The position numbers were made by a program, and so were the translations under genes. A DNA stretch of 64,000 nt, from assembly GCF_000315915.1 (NCBI RefSeq), contig NC_020193.1, positions 744,001 through 808,000 of the forward strand, in the 5' to 3' direction. Below the pieces are notes generated by a model. The model did not search any database and was not told the DNA's origin. It saw only the letters and a list, made by a program, of their open reading frames with translations. Numbering within the stretch: the first letter of the stretch is position 1; each line of letters begins with the position of its first letter. Positions 49,849-58,031 of the stretch are shown piece by piece. This stretch comes from Henningerozyma blattae CBS 6284. Its lineage: Eukaryota; Ascomycota; Saccharomycetes; Saccharomycetales; Saccharomycetaceae.

Positions 49849-51150
49849 CTACTGCAATGGAGCGTATAATATTTGGGTAACATACTTACTTTTATATCTT
49901 ACAATGGATGCAACACATAAGGTATTATGCTTAATACTACTTGTTGCCAAATGATTTAATACAACATGGTTTGGAATCGGTAGTGCCCCTGAGGTATTTT
50001 CATTGTCTGAACCTGAGCCTGAATAGCTGTTTAATATTACATTTTCTAAATGAGGTGGTAATTGAGGTGGAGTAAGCCACGCCATATTTTGGTGATTATT
50101 TTGTTGTTGATCTAAAGTTAAATAATATTGTTCCATGACAGTTGGATCTGTAAAGACAGCCGGTATATCTTGAGTGTATTCTACATCTTGTTTTAAAGGC
50201 TTTTCTTCATGGAAACGAGTAAAACCATCACCTAAATCATCAGGCTCTTTTTCAATTTCGAACGCAATTCTTGACCTAGCACTCATTGGTTGCTTAGTTT
50301 GAGCTTGGTTATCTTGTTTATAAATAGGTTTACCAGCGCCCATATCTTGTTGATAATTGGATGAGTCTGCAGTTTGATTTGGTAAGTTACCACCTATATT
50401 TTCATCAACAGTAGTTGGTGGTGCTACAACTTCAAGATAATTTACAAAGTTCCCCATTTGGTCAGTAGCAGTTGGTAAAAAATCACTAAATCTTAACTCA
50501 TTATCAACAATGAATCTAAATCTATGAGTGCCTGGGGGTAGTTGTAACTTAACATGTAGTAAACCTGGTTGGTCAGGTACCGGTACAAGACCTATCATTT
50601 TTCTCCAACCTGTGAAGGAACCAGTAACATAAACCTTGTCACCACCCTGTTGCCATGTGATATCAACAGGTACCATATTAGATTTCGAGGCAGGGTTTGA
50701 ATTGGTGTTTGAAGTGCCAGTATTGCTAGAATATTGTTGCTGTGGTCGTTGAGAATTTTCAGAGAAATCAGACTTGGATTTATATTGGTCTTGGCCAACA
50801 TGTGGAGTAGCAGAAGAAGAAACCACGTGATGAGATGAATCTACAGATTCGTCGTCGTCATCGTCCTCTGACAAATTAGTATCTGAAACATTCTCTTGAT
50901 GTCTAGAATATGGAGGGATCTCGTCATCGTCATCGTCTTCAAAAATTAAAGTCGATTTATTTCTTGGAACTGTCATTCTATCAGGATTTTCATTGTCTTC
51001 AAATTCATCGGGGCCATCAATATTCATCTGGGATAATGTATGACTCAAGCCTGCTGAGTCTGTTTCATTGTTTTGTTGTTGCTGTCTGTCTGCGTCACAC
51101 ACATCCACCATTGAGATGTCATTATTCTGAGGCGGATTATCCTGCGACAT
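49849..51150 (-). CDS. GAL83: Snf1 kinase beta subunit, Gal83 type
   Basis: Homologue of yeast Gal83 (YER027C, 417 aa) and its paralogue Sip2 (YGL208W, 415 aa); here 433 aa. It is the beta subunit that scaffolds the Snf1 (AMPK) kinase with Snf4 and directs its location. The N-terminus MSQDNPPQNNDISMVDV resembles Gal83 (MAGDNPENKDASMLDV) and lacks the Gly2 myristoylation site of Sip2. KSTLIFEDDDDDEIPPYS is also Gal83-like. A CBM48 glycogen-binding domain spans about 160-243 (PVDITWQQGGDKVYVTGSFT; PGTHRFRFIVDNELRFSDF), and the C-terminal ASC domain about 330-433 (YTQDIPAVFTDPTVMEQYYL; SSIKHNTLCVASIVRYKSKY). The acidic linker is Ser/Gln-rich. It lies next to the MIG gene, as in S. cerevisiae. 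Confidence 0.95.
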   Translation of the reverse strand: MSQDNPPQNNDISMVDVCDADRQQQQNNETDSAGLSHTLSQMNIDGPDEFEDNENPDRMTVPRNKSTLIFEDDDDDEIPPYSRHQENVSDTNLSEDDDDDESVDSSHHVVSSSATPHVGQDQYKSKSDFSENSQRPQQQYSSNTGTSNTNSNPASKSNMVPVDITWQQGGDKVYVTGSFTGWRKMIGLVPVPDQPGLLHVKLQLPPGTHRFRFIVDNELRFSDFLPTATDQMGNFVNYLEVVAPPTTVDENIGGNLPNQTADSSNYQQDMGAGKPIYKQDNQAQTKQPMSARSRIAFEIEKEPDDLGDGFTRFHEEKPLKQDVEYTQDIPAVFTDPTVMEQYYLTLDQQQNNHQNMAWLTPPQLPPHLENVILNSYSGSGSDNENTSGALPIPNHVVLNHLATSSIKHNTLCVASIVRYKSKYVTQILYAPLQ

Positions 51151-52047
51151 AACTGTATTATTTTATTTCAATCGTCTGGTTTCCTTTTATTTGAGGGTAT
51201 CTATGTGTCAATGTGTATGTTTATTAACCTATTATTTTGCAAATCCTAATGAATCTCAAGTTTTGATGATTCCTTTATTAGTAAATTGCTCTTTCTTTCT
51301 TTGGGTCAAGGAAGAATCCGTTTACCAAAATATCCGGGTAATTTTTTTGCTGTACCTAGACGAAGCCTGCATACTTATGACACTAATAAATCTAGTAATA
51401 AATAAGAAAAATATATTATTAAGCAGAACAAGACAAAAGTCAGAAAAAAATACGAATTAAGCTAATCTAATATCTTAATCCCTATATATTTACTATTTTT
51501 TATTTTGTTTGAATTTTGTATTTGAGTAATTTTCCTTTCAAATATAACCAGTTACTGCACATAGAAGTAAAACTATTATATAGATCTTTATACACAGATT
51601 CATCCTGCTATTAAATGATTATAAAAAATTTTATTTCAATAAAAGGTTAAATTAACTTTTCTTAACACTAACATTAAAATTTATTTGCCTTTTATCCTTT
51701 GATTATTTAAAAAAAACTTCATCATATTTCCCTTAGTAGCTGTTACTAAAACTAAAGTAATTACAATTTGTTAATTTAAGAAAAAGGCTCAATCAAACTT
51801 TGGCCTTATAGAGATAAATTTCGATACAAAAAAATGCTTTTTCATTATTTTTAACATTTTCCTTTACACTAAAGAATTCTATAATTACACCTTTATATAC
51901 GTTCGTAATAAGTTTAAACACAATATATATATATACGCAAAATTAATGATAACGAAATATTATCATAATTTTGAAACCTGTCTGATTTTAAATTTTATTT
52001 TATTTTTTTTTATTTTTGAATTTCATTAAACGTCATAAAACTAAAAG
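51151..52047. promoter_or_regulatory. GAL83 upstream region / MIG 3' flank
   Basis: 897 bp. A Reb1 consensus lies 185 bp upstream of the GAL83 start (listed). The remainder, especially 51,480-52,040, is very AT-rich and carries T-runs and an ATATATATATA tract near 51,925. No gene or RNA recognised. Confidence 0.45.
51335..51341 (+). promoter_or_regulatory. Reb1 consensus site (GAL83 promoter)
   Basis: CGGGTAA, the core Reb1 site, in the interval where yeast Reb1 usually creates the nucleosome-free region. It is 185 bp upstream of the GAL83 start and flanked by T-rich DNA. Confidence 0.5.
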
Positions 52048-53076
52048 TCAATTAGATTCAAATAGCTGACGTTGTTGAACCGTTGTTGGTGGTGATAGTG
52101 GTGTTATGGACGTTATACTATTAATTACTGTAGAGCTATTATTGTTAATTATTGAAGGCCTACTGTTTAAAATGGGTGTTATTTCGTTACTTTTTAATAC
52201 AGATGATGATAGTTCATTAGTTGGTGTCGACAAGGACCCTGAGTCATGAGTGGAATTGATGCTAATATTACTGTTACTATGGTTATTTGATTTCATATCT
52301 CTTGGGAGCGTTACTGGATTTAAATTCATATTTCCAGGAACATCGCAGAATTGTGGTAAACCAATTTGTCTAAGTAAAGAATTTAAAGGTGGTAAGGCTA
52401 TTTTTTCATTATTTGAAATTGTACTTATTGGAGTACCCGTACCAGTACCATGAGGATAGCCAGGGCTATGTTGAACACTATTTAATGTGGTGGTGCTTGT
52501 ACTTGTACTAATTGAATTTTGCATTGAAAAAGTACCACTTGTATTGATACTATCATCTTCGAATTCATCTTCGTGCGGTATATGAAACATAGGAACTTTT
52601 TGATGTGTAAAAGATGATGGTTGAGTTGGAGAAGATAGCGGCATTAATTGTGGTTGTTGAAGCGATGCTTTCATAAATAAATTTGTAAGAGATGAAGAAG
52701 ATGATGAGTTTACATGTATATTTGAAGGTAAGTTTGATACGGAATTTGATTGTAAAAGAGAAGTCATTGACATTGTACTATTCGAAATATTTAACGACGT
52801 AGTACTTGTACTATGCAAATTATGTGTTGAAGCTGGATGAACTTTCATATGTCTTTTCAATTCATCAGTACGAGAGAAAGATTTATTACAACCAAGTATT
52901 GGACATAAATGAGGTTTTTCTCCTGTATGTGTTCTGATATGTCTCTTTTTATGCTCTGCTCGATAAAAGCCTCTATGACACATTGGGCATTTGAATGGTC
53001 TTTCTTCGTTATCGGATGGGAAATTTCTTCTAGTTGGCATATCTAGGTTTAGATTATTTTCCTTTGGATCAATCAA
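52048..53076 (-). CDS. C2H2 zinc-finger repressor, MIG2/MIG3 type
   Basis: Homologue of the pair Mig2 (YGL209W) and Mig3 (YER028C), glucose-dependent repressors acting in the nucleus; 342 aa here. Two C2H2 fingers lie near the N-terminus (residues 30-50 and 58-80), with the lead-in [13 protein letters not shown] equivalent to NFPVDNENRPFRC of Mig2. A Ser/Thr/Asn-rich body follows, then [15 protein letters not shown] (about 226-240), the short motif shared by Mig2 (LPPVRNLLKQI) and Mig3 (LPPIKSILRQI). Finger 1 reads [10 protein letters not shown] where the family has FHRLEHKKRH; residues expected to touch DNA (R, H, R) are kept. Start: first Met 53,076; the inner Met at 53,040 (MPTRRNFP) aligns better with Mig2 and may be the true one. 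It neighbours GAL83. I cannot tell which paralogue it is, so no symbol is given. Confidence 0.92.
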   Translation of the reverse strand: MIDPKENNLNLDMPTRRNFPSDNEERPFKCPMCHRGFYRAEHKKRHIRTHTGEKPHLCPILGCNKSFSRTDELKRHMKVHPASTHNLHSTSTTSLNISNSTMSMTSLLQSNSVSNLPSNIHVNSSSSSSLTNLFMKASLQQPQLMPLSSPTQPSSFTHQKVPMFHIPHEDEFEDDSINTSGTFSMQNSISTSTSTTTLNSVQHSPGYPHGTGTGTPISTISNNEKIALPPLNSLLRQIGLPQFCDVPGNMNLNPVTLPRDMKSNNHSNSNISINSTHDSGSLSTPTNELSSSVLKSNEITPILNSRPSIINNNSSTVINSITSITPLSPPTTVQQRQLFESN

Positions 53077-53768
53077 CTAAATTATTGAAATTTTGGATTA
53101 ATAATTGATGTCTAATAAATTATCAATTATTTAATAACAATATGAGTGATTGACTGATATATTGAAATAACGAGGTAATACGAGTTGAATTACGAAATTT
53201 TAGATTGAATGAAAAAAAAATAATGAAAAAATAATTACAAATAATTTAAATTTTTACTAAATGATATTTTATTCTTTTTTATTTTTTTTAACTAGATAAG
53301 TTAGTTATTAATATTAGAAATAATGTGATTTGATATTCCTTTAAAAGTTAATTTATTATTTTCTCTTCTTTTTTTCTTTTCAATTGATAATATTAAAACC
53401 CAAGAAAGTTGCAAAGTAATGGCACAGAATTTTTGTCAGGGAAAGATCTATAACCTTAAATTCACTCATATATATGGTATATATATATATACGATGAAAG
53501 AAAAAAAATATCACAAGTACAAAATAAGTAATACAAAATTAACAACTGTACAGAAAAGAAAGGAAAGAAAAAAAAGTTCAAAAGTACGAAAAGTAACGAA
53601 AAAAATAATAAAGTTAAAACTATTACGTGGGTTACCAATGATTCCTGTATCATTAACAATTCTATAAATAATTATTTTTATTTCAATTCTATACTTTTAT
53701 TTTTTTACTAAGGCTGTAGAATAATACCCACAGAAACCCTTCTAGTTTAGGTACTGGCCTGAAAATTA

Positions 53769-53784
53769 CCAGGTCCGCACCTGG
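53769..53784. repeat. Perfect short hairpin
   Basis: CCAGGT CCGC ACCTGG: 6-bp arms and a 4-base loop, GC-rich in an AT-rich genome. It could be a terminator-like structure or a dimeric factor site. Confidence 0.6.
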
Positions 53785-54683
53785 AAAACGATGAGAAGCA
53801 TTATGCAAAACGTGGAGAAAGCTAGAACTTCTAGTTAAGCTTTGAGAAGGTCACCACAGTAATTAGGATGCCAAAGCCACTTGAGGATAATAAACAAATG
53901 TAGAAAGTGGGATAAAATTTCCTTGTATGAATAGTAGTAATAAGCAGGAGACGGAAGCAAAAAATTCTTCATTTCGTCATCGTAACAAGTAGGGATATGG
54001 TAGTAGTCCTTGTAATCTACGGTAATACACGATAAAATCGTACACCTCCGATGAATGCCTGAATTGTTAGTGAGGAGAGGATCAGCTGGAAAAAAAAACT
54101 ATGGAGATGCCTTTGAAGAAATCATCGATGAATTAACGAATTAGTCAATGGTAGCAATGAAAAAAAAAAATAGCATACAAAACTGATTGGCCGGGCTGAG
54201 GAAATCCGATGTCAAGAGAAACGGTGGTAACCTTACAAGGTAATTAACTAGCAGATATAGTAACGACCCGGAACTGAACCAAAATGGACTACAAATCATT
54301 ATTAATGGAATAATTTGAAGTGCCGACGTTGTTGCAAGCATCCTCTCCTAGTCATTAAAATCGATGCTTGATGTTCAACACGAACACCAACAAAATACAA
54401 CACAACATAACACAACAACAAACAGGTCGGCTAGTGAGGGATGAGAAGAGAAGTGAAAAAAAAAACTCTAAAAATCAATAAACAGTTCAAATTCGATTCG
54501 GTTCGGTTCTACGGGCGTGGATGGATGGTGGTGTAACAATATTCGGTAAAACGCTTATGAGGCATGCTCCTAGGCATGGAATAATCAAAGAATGTATTGT
54601 ACAGCCGGTTCTGACCGTAGACGATTAATCCCCTCTACTCCATTGCCATGGTTTACTCCACAGTTGAAAAAGTTGAAAAGTTC

Positions 54684-54922
54684 CGGAGCAGTGGACAAGA
54701 ATGGGATAATCTGGAAATAGTTGCGTCTTTATCTTACAGGCACTACCCAAAGAGGAGTGTGGAAATATATTCTTGGCTGATGCAACTTCTTGTGGCTGGC
54801 TTATGGACCTACGGAAGATTTCACGGTTCACTGCAGGTGTTGTTAGAACCGAGCCCAAAGTGAGCCGGGCCTCGGGCCACCGTGCTCCGAGGTACAACCA
54901 AAGTAGACATACCGTCGGAAAA
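54684..54922. promoter_or_regulatory. Cluster of Rgt1-type motifs (CGGANNA)
   Basis: CGGAGCA (54,684-54,690), CGGAAGA (54,812-54,818) and CGGAAAA (54,916-54,922) lie on the plus strand. TGCTCCG (54,883-54,889) is the reverse form. Rgt1 represses MIG2 in S. cerevisiae when glucose is absent, so a cluster upstream of a MIG2/3-type gene is meaningful, although it lies 1.6-1.85 kb from the start codon. Confidence 0.45.
54873..54889 (+). promoter_or_regulatory. Gal4 consensus site
   Basis: CGG-GCCACCGTGCT-CCG fits the full Gal4 consensus CGGRNNRCYNYNCNCCG at every specified position. It overlaps one Rgt1-type motif and lies within a wider palindrome CCTCGG...CCGAGG. The nearest downstream genes are MIG (1.8 kb) and, on the same side, the VAM7 3' end. 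Confidence 0.5.
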
Positions 54923-55771
54923 AATACACGCCTTGATAACACTTGAACCCAGTATTTCTAGGGCTAGGAAAACTGTAACACCTAAAAGACCTGTGAAACT
55001 TGTAAACCTATAAGAAAAAAAAAACAAAAAAAGAAGACAAGTTGTTGTATGTAGCAGTGGTCCAATTGGCATGGAATTGAAGTGTTTGTGTATAGATCAG
55101 TGTGTTTTCGCATAATGGAAGGTTTTGGAACTAGGATGAATGCTGACACACACAGTTCTCAATTCGCAGTTCACAGTTCACAGTTCACAGTTCGTTACTG
55201 ACTACCGTGGGCAGACAACTCCAGGAAAACGTGGGGGGAGTCCTTTGGGGTACGAGTTAAGTCCGTCGGTGAAGAAAGCTAAACTGACCCACATGTAATT
55301 TTGCATAAACTGGACATCTCTTAGAGGGGTAACTCCCGTAAACACTCAAGTCTTGATCAAGTAAAATAAAGCAATATTGGTTAATGAGAAATTTAATCAT
55401 TTTGAAAAAAAAATGAAAAAAAACTGGATAAAAAAAATATTGTCTCGGGTGAAAAAGAAACCAAAACAAGGTTTTTTAGTGCCGTGTGAAAATATGATTC
55501 AGATAATGCAAAAAATGGAAAAATGCAGCCATTATGTCTATTTCAAGATTTCCGATAGAACAACGAAGCAACGCTTTGGTGCATGTAGAGAAAATACTGC
55601 TGTAAGGCGAGTGAGAGGAGTTGATTACTTACGACGAGATGTCTCTGATGTAGCTCTGTTCTTGCTCCCTCTCCCCCTGGTTCCCTTAATTGTATAGTCT
55701 CGTAATATTGATTAGGCAATTAATTCTTGTCGGAGCTGTATATCCAAATAATAGCAAATGATTAACCACTA

Positions 55772-56995
55772 TTACCAAGGAATCTGGAGGTTTTGTTCCT
55801 TGCTTGGTTCAGCTTGTTCTGAGTGATGTCTGTGTCGCTGTAGAATTGTTCCAAATAGGTCGTTTTGTTGTTCCAATTCTTTGTTCATAGCCATGGATAT
55901 TTCCTTTTGCCTTACAATGGTGGATGCTAAACGTTGCAATTCTTCATCTTGATCCTTCCTTTCTTGTAACATGACACTTCTATTTCCTAAGACTCTGCCC
56001 TGCTTGGGCGACGGAGTTTTGTTTCTAGACATACCATTGGAGTTGTCTCTATTGGTCACCAGGCTGTTCGCATCCCTAACTGTGTTGGATGTATTGGTGA
56101 ATCCCGGAATATTGGTTCGTTGATCATCAAAGACTTGATGTACTCCAAACTCGTACGGCTTAGTTAAATTACTCTTTGTAGAAATCGCCGACGAATTTAA
56201 ATTTAAATTTAAATTACTTGAAGATGTATAATAATTTGAATTTGAATTTGAAAGAAGTTTATTGGAGCCATCAATTGATTTGATTGCCATATTCAAATCA
56301 TTGTGTAAGCCCGACAATAACATATTGTGATGTGAGTTATTATCTTGGTATCCTTTACTCTTTGATGATTGTTCCAGTGACATCAACTTTGACCTTATTT
56401 TCAGTAAATCCATATTGTTCTTTGCAGAGATTAAATCTATTTGGATTTCCTTAAACTTGGCTTCCCAACTTTTATTGAAATCCCTCTCAAGCGATGAACC
56501 GTTATTCTTATTGGAATTCCTCACTGATCCATTTTGTGTGTTATCATGTTCCAGTTTTTTGGTGGAAACCGGAGCAACTCCCAAGTTGCCCCTAGAATTA
56601 TCGGAAATAATATCAATGGGTTGATTATTCATGGGTTTCAAGTTCAGGAACTCTTGAAGCTCCAGCGGTAACCTTGATGTCGGGGTTGTTCCATCCTGTA
56701 TTGAATATTTAATAATCAAGTCCTCTAAGAAAACGTTTAAAAGCAGTTTTCTTTGAGTGATAACATTCACGTTTTTCCCATCCTCCCACCAATTTTTCTT
56801 TAATTGTTTGGTATAATTATCATAATGATCATTTAATTGGGTATCAAGATTTAAGAAATCATTGTATCGTCTTCTAATCAGATGCAAAGTTCCTTTGCTA
56901 TCTGGAGCTCGTGAATTAATTTTAACCTGGATGACGTATTGTGTGTAATCCTGAGATGTATTATCTATATCAATAATTCTAACTTGTAAACTCAT
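55772..56995 (-). CDS. VAM7: Vacuolar Qc-SNARE Vam7, frame broken near the 3' end
   Basis: Homologue of yeast Vam7 (YGL212W, 316 aa), the PX-domain Qc-SNARE of homotypic vacuole fusion and a partner of Vam3, Vti1, Nyv1 and HOPS. An N-terminal PX domain (about 1-125) includes RRRYNDFLNLDTQL for PI3P binding and ITQRKLLLNVFLEDL. A Ser/Asn-rich middle is longer than in S. cerevisiae, and the SNARE motif starts at about 345 (QDEELQRLASTIVRQKEISM). After ELEQQNDLF (codon 381) the open frame ends in 26 unrelated residues. If one base is skipped near 55,850-55,855, the frame instead continues DTDITQNKLNQARNKTSRF and stops at 55,762-55,764 (410 aa), aligning without gaps to the S. cerevisiae SNARE end. 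So either the allele is mutated, the sequence has an extra base, or frameshifting occurs. Confidence 0.9.
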   Translation of the reverse strand: MSLQVRIIDIDNTSQDYTQYVIQVKINSRAPDSKGTLHLIRRRYNDFLNLDTQLNDHYDNYTKQLKKNWWEDGKNVNVITQRKLLLNVFLEDLIIKYSIQDGTTPTSRLPLELQEFLNLKPMNNQPIDIISDNSRGNLGVAPVSTKKLEHDNTQNGSVRNSNKNNGSSLERDFNKSWEAKFKEIQIDLISAKNNMDLLKIRSKLMSLEQSSKSKGYQDNNSHHNMLLSGLHNDLNMAIKSIDGSNKLLSNSNSNYYTSSSNLNLNLNSSAISTKSNLTKPYEFGVHQVFDDQRTNIPGFTNTSNTVRDANSLVTNRDNSNGMSRNKTPSPKQGRVLGNRSVMLQERKDQDEELQRLASTIVRQKEISMAMNKELEQQNDLFGTILQRHRHHSEQAEPSKEQNLQIPW

Positions 56996-57381
56996 ATCCA
57001 GCCAATGAGTTTAGTATAGAGATCAAAAAAAAAAATATTATTATAATTATGAATTAACAAAAATAAAGGCCCAAAATAAAAGCCTGTCTAAAATCTGAAA
57101 CAGAAAAAAAGAATTGTTCTTAAAGAATGTATTGATCTAGGAAAAAGACGACAAATAACTTAATAAAAGGAATCAGTATTTATAAAAATGTATAATAAGG
57201 AGTATTATATATCTCACTCTTCTTTTTCAATACAATTAATCTATTAATAATGTAGCCTTACTTTTATTTACAACAATAGGAAAAAAAACGACAACGATCC
57301 TTAATTTACAATATATATCAGTTATATATTTCCTTGCTATGTGTAGTTTCTTATTGGGTGTTTGTTTCGATACAATAACTG

Positions 57382-57388
57382 TTACCCG
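57382..57388 (+). promoter_or_regulatory. Reb1 consensus site
   Basis: TTACCCG, the Reb1 core, 387 bp upstream of VAM7 and 644 bp upstream of SKI8. It pairs with the E-box 111 bp away, a typical general-factor layout for a divergent promoter. Confidence 0.5.
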
Positions 57389-57498
57389 ATCTGTAATTGC
57401 TGAACAAATTATTCCTGGGCAGCAATTCGTGATAGGGGTGTCACAACTTCGCCACCTTAGAAACCTCGGCAGGAGTGGTAGACGAATAAGGAATTTCT

Positions 57499-57508
57499 AT
57501 CACGTGAT
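57499..57508. promoter_or_regulatory. Palindromic Cbf1-type E-box
   Basis: ATCACGTGAT, a full RTCACGTGAY palindrome, in the VAM7/SKI8 spacer. Confidence 0.5.
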
Positions 57509-58031
57509 ATCATTTTAAAACGAATAACTTTTGGTTGTCCTACTATTTCTCTTAGAGATCTTGTATAGAGTATCATGATAGTGTAAGAGGGTTAGATTTA
57601 CAAGATGATTATAAGTTTGCAAGAATTATGATGGTATTTGTTGTATTAGAATTTGTTATTAAACTTCAAAAGTGTAAGATCCGATTACTGTAGAAATTTG
57701 AGTTTAGTTTAAATGTAAGATATCTCATTGTAGAATTTCAAAATCATTTAACTTCTTATAACACAAACATTACAGGGATGAGTACCATTAGTTTAGAAAG
57801 TCTAATGTATATATGCGTTTCTATTTTCGGATATACTTTTATATATTTTTCTTTATCATTTTTCCGACGCGCTTCCATTTTACAAGTTAAACTATATTCT
57901 TAATAGTTTATAGATTCTATACTAAATATATATGCTTTTCTATGTATGCATATATATCAACTACAGAAATTATGGCGTACGACCAATTGAGATAGAGTGG
58001 CAAACCATATTCCATCCTTCGCCTCATTAAT

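Larger units (their letters stand above)
53077..55761. promoter_or_regulatory. 2.7-kb MIG upstream region
   Basis: The longest gene-free stretch in the window, between the MIG start and the VAM7 stop. The first 600 bp are AT-rich; 53,740-55,700 are markedly less so. Seen: a hairpin CCAGGT-CCGC-ACCTGG (53,769-53,784); four Rgt1-type motifs and a Gal4 consensus site (listed); an 8-bp micro-repeat cagttcac at about 55,165-55,190; AAACGTGGGG near 55,224, close to a Mig1 site. Several 60-110-codon frames here (53,419-53,667; 54,625-54,942; 55,377-55,697) are low-complexity or overlap each other and look like chance. S. cerevisiae has YPT32/YPT31 and NCS6 between MIG2/3 and VAM7; neither is here. 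Confidence 0.5.
56996..58031. promoter_or_regulatory. VAM7/SKI8 divergent promoter
   Basis: 1.04 kb. The AT-rich ends flank a mixed core (57,370-57,560) with a Reb1 site and a palindromic Cbf1-type E-box, listed separately. Nothing else recognised. Confidence 0.5.

Noticed and set aside
53419..53667. 82-codon Lys-rich frame
   Set aside because: Arises from A-rich DNA (runs of aaa/aga). It overlaps an equally long Phe/Leu-rich antisense frame, which is the usual sign of chance.
54625..55697. Several 70-110-codon frames in the MIG-VAM7 spacer
   Set aside because: They lie on both strands, overlap each other and have low-complexity or odd composition. No domain is visible.
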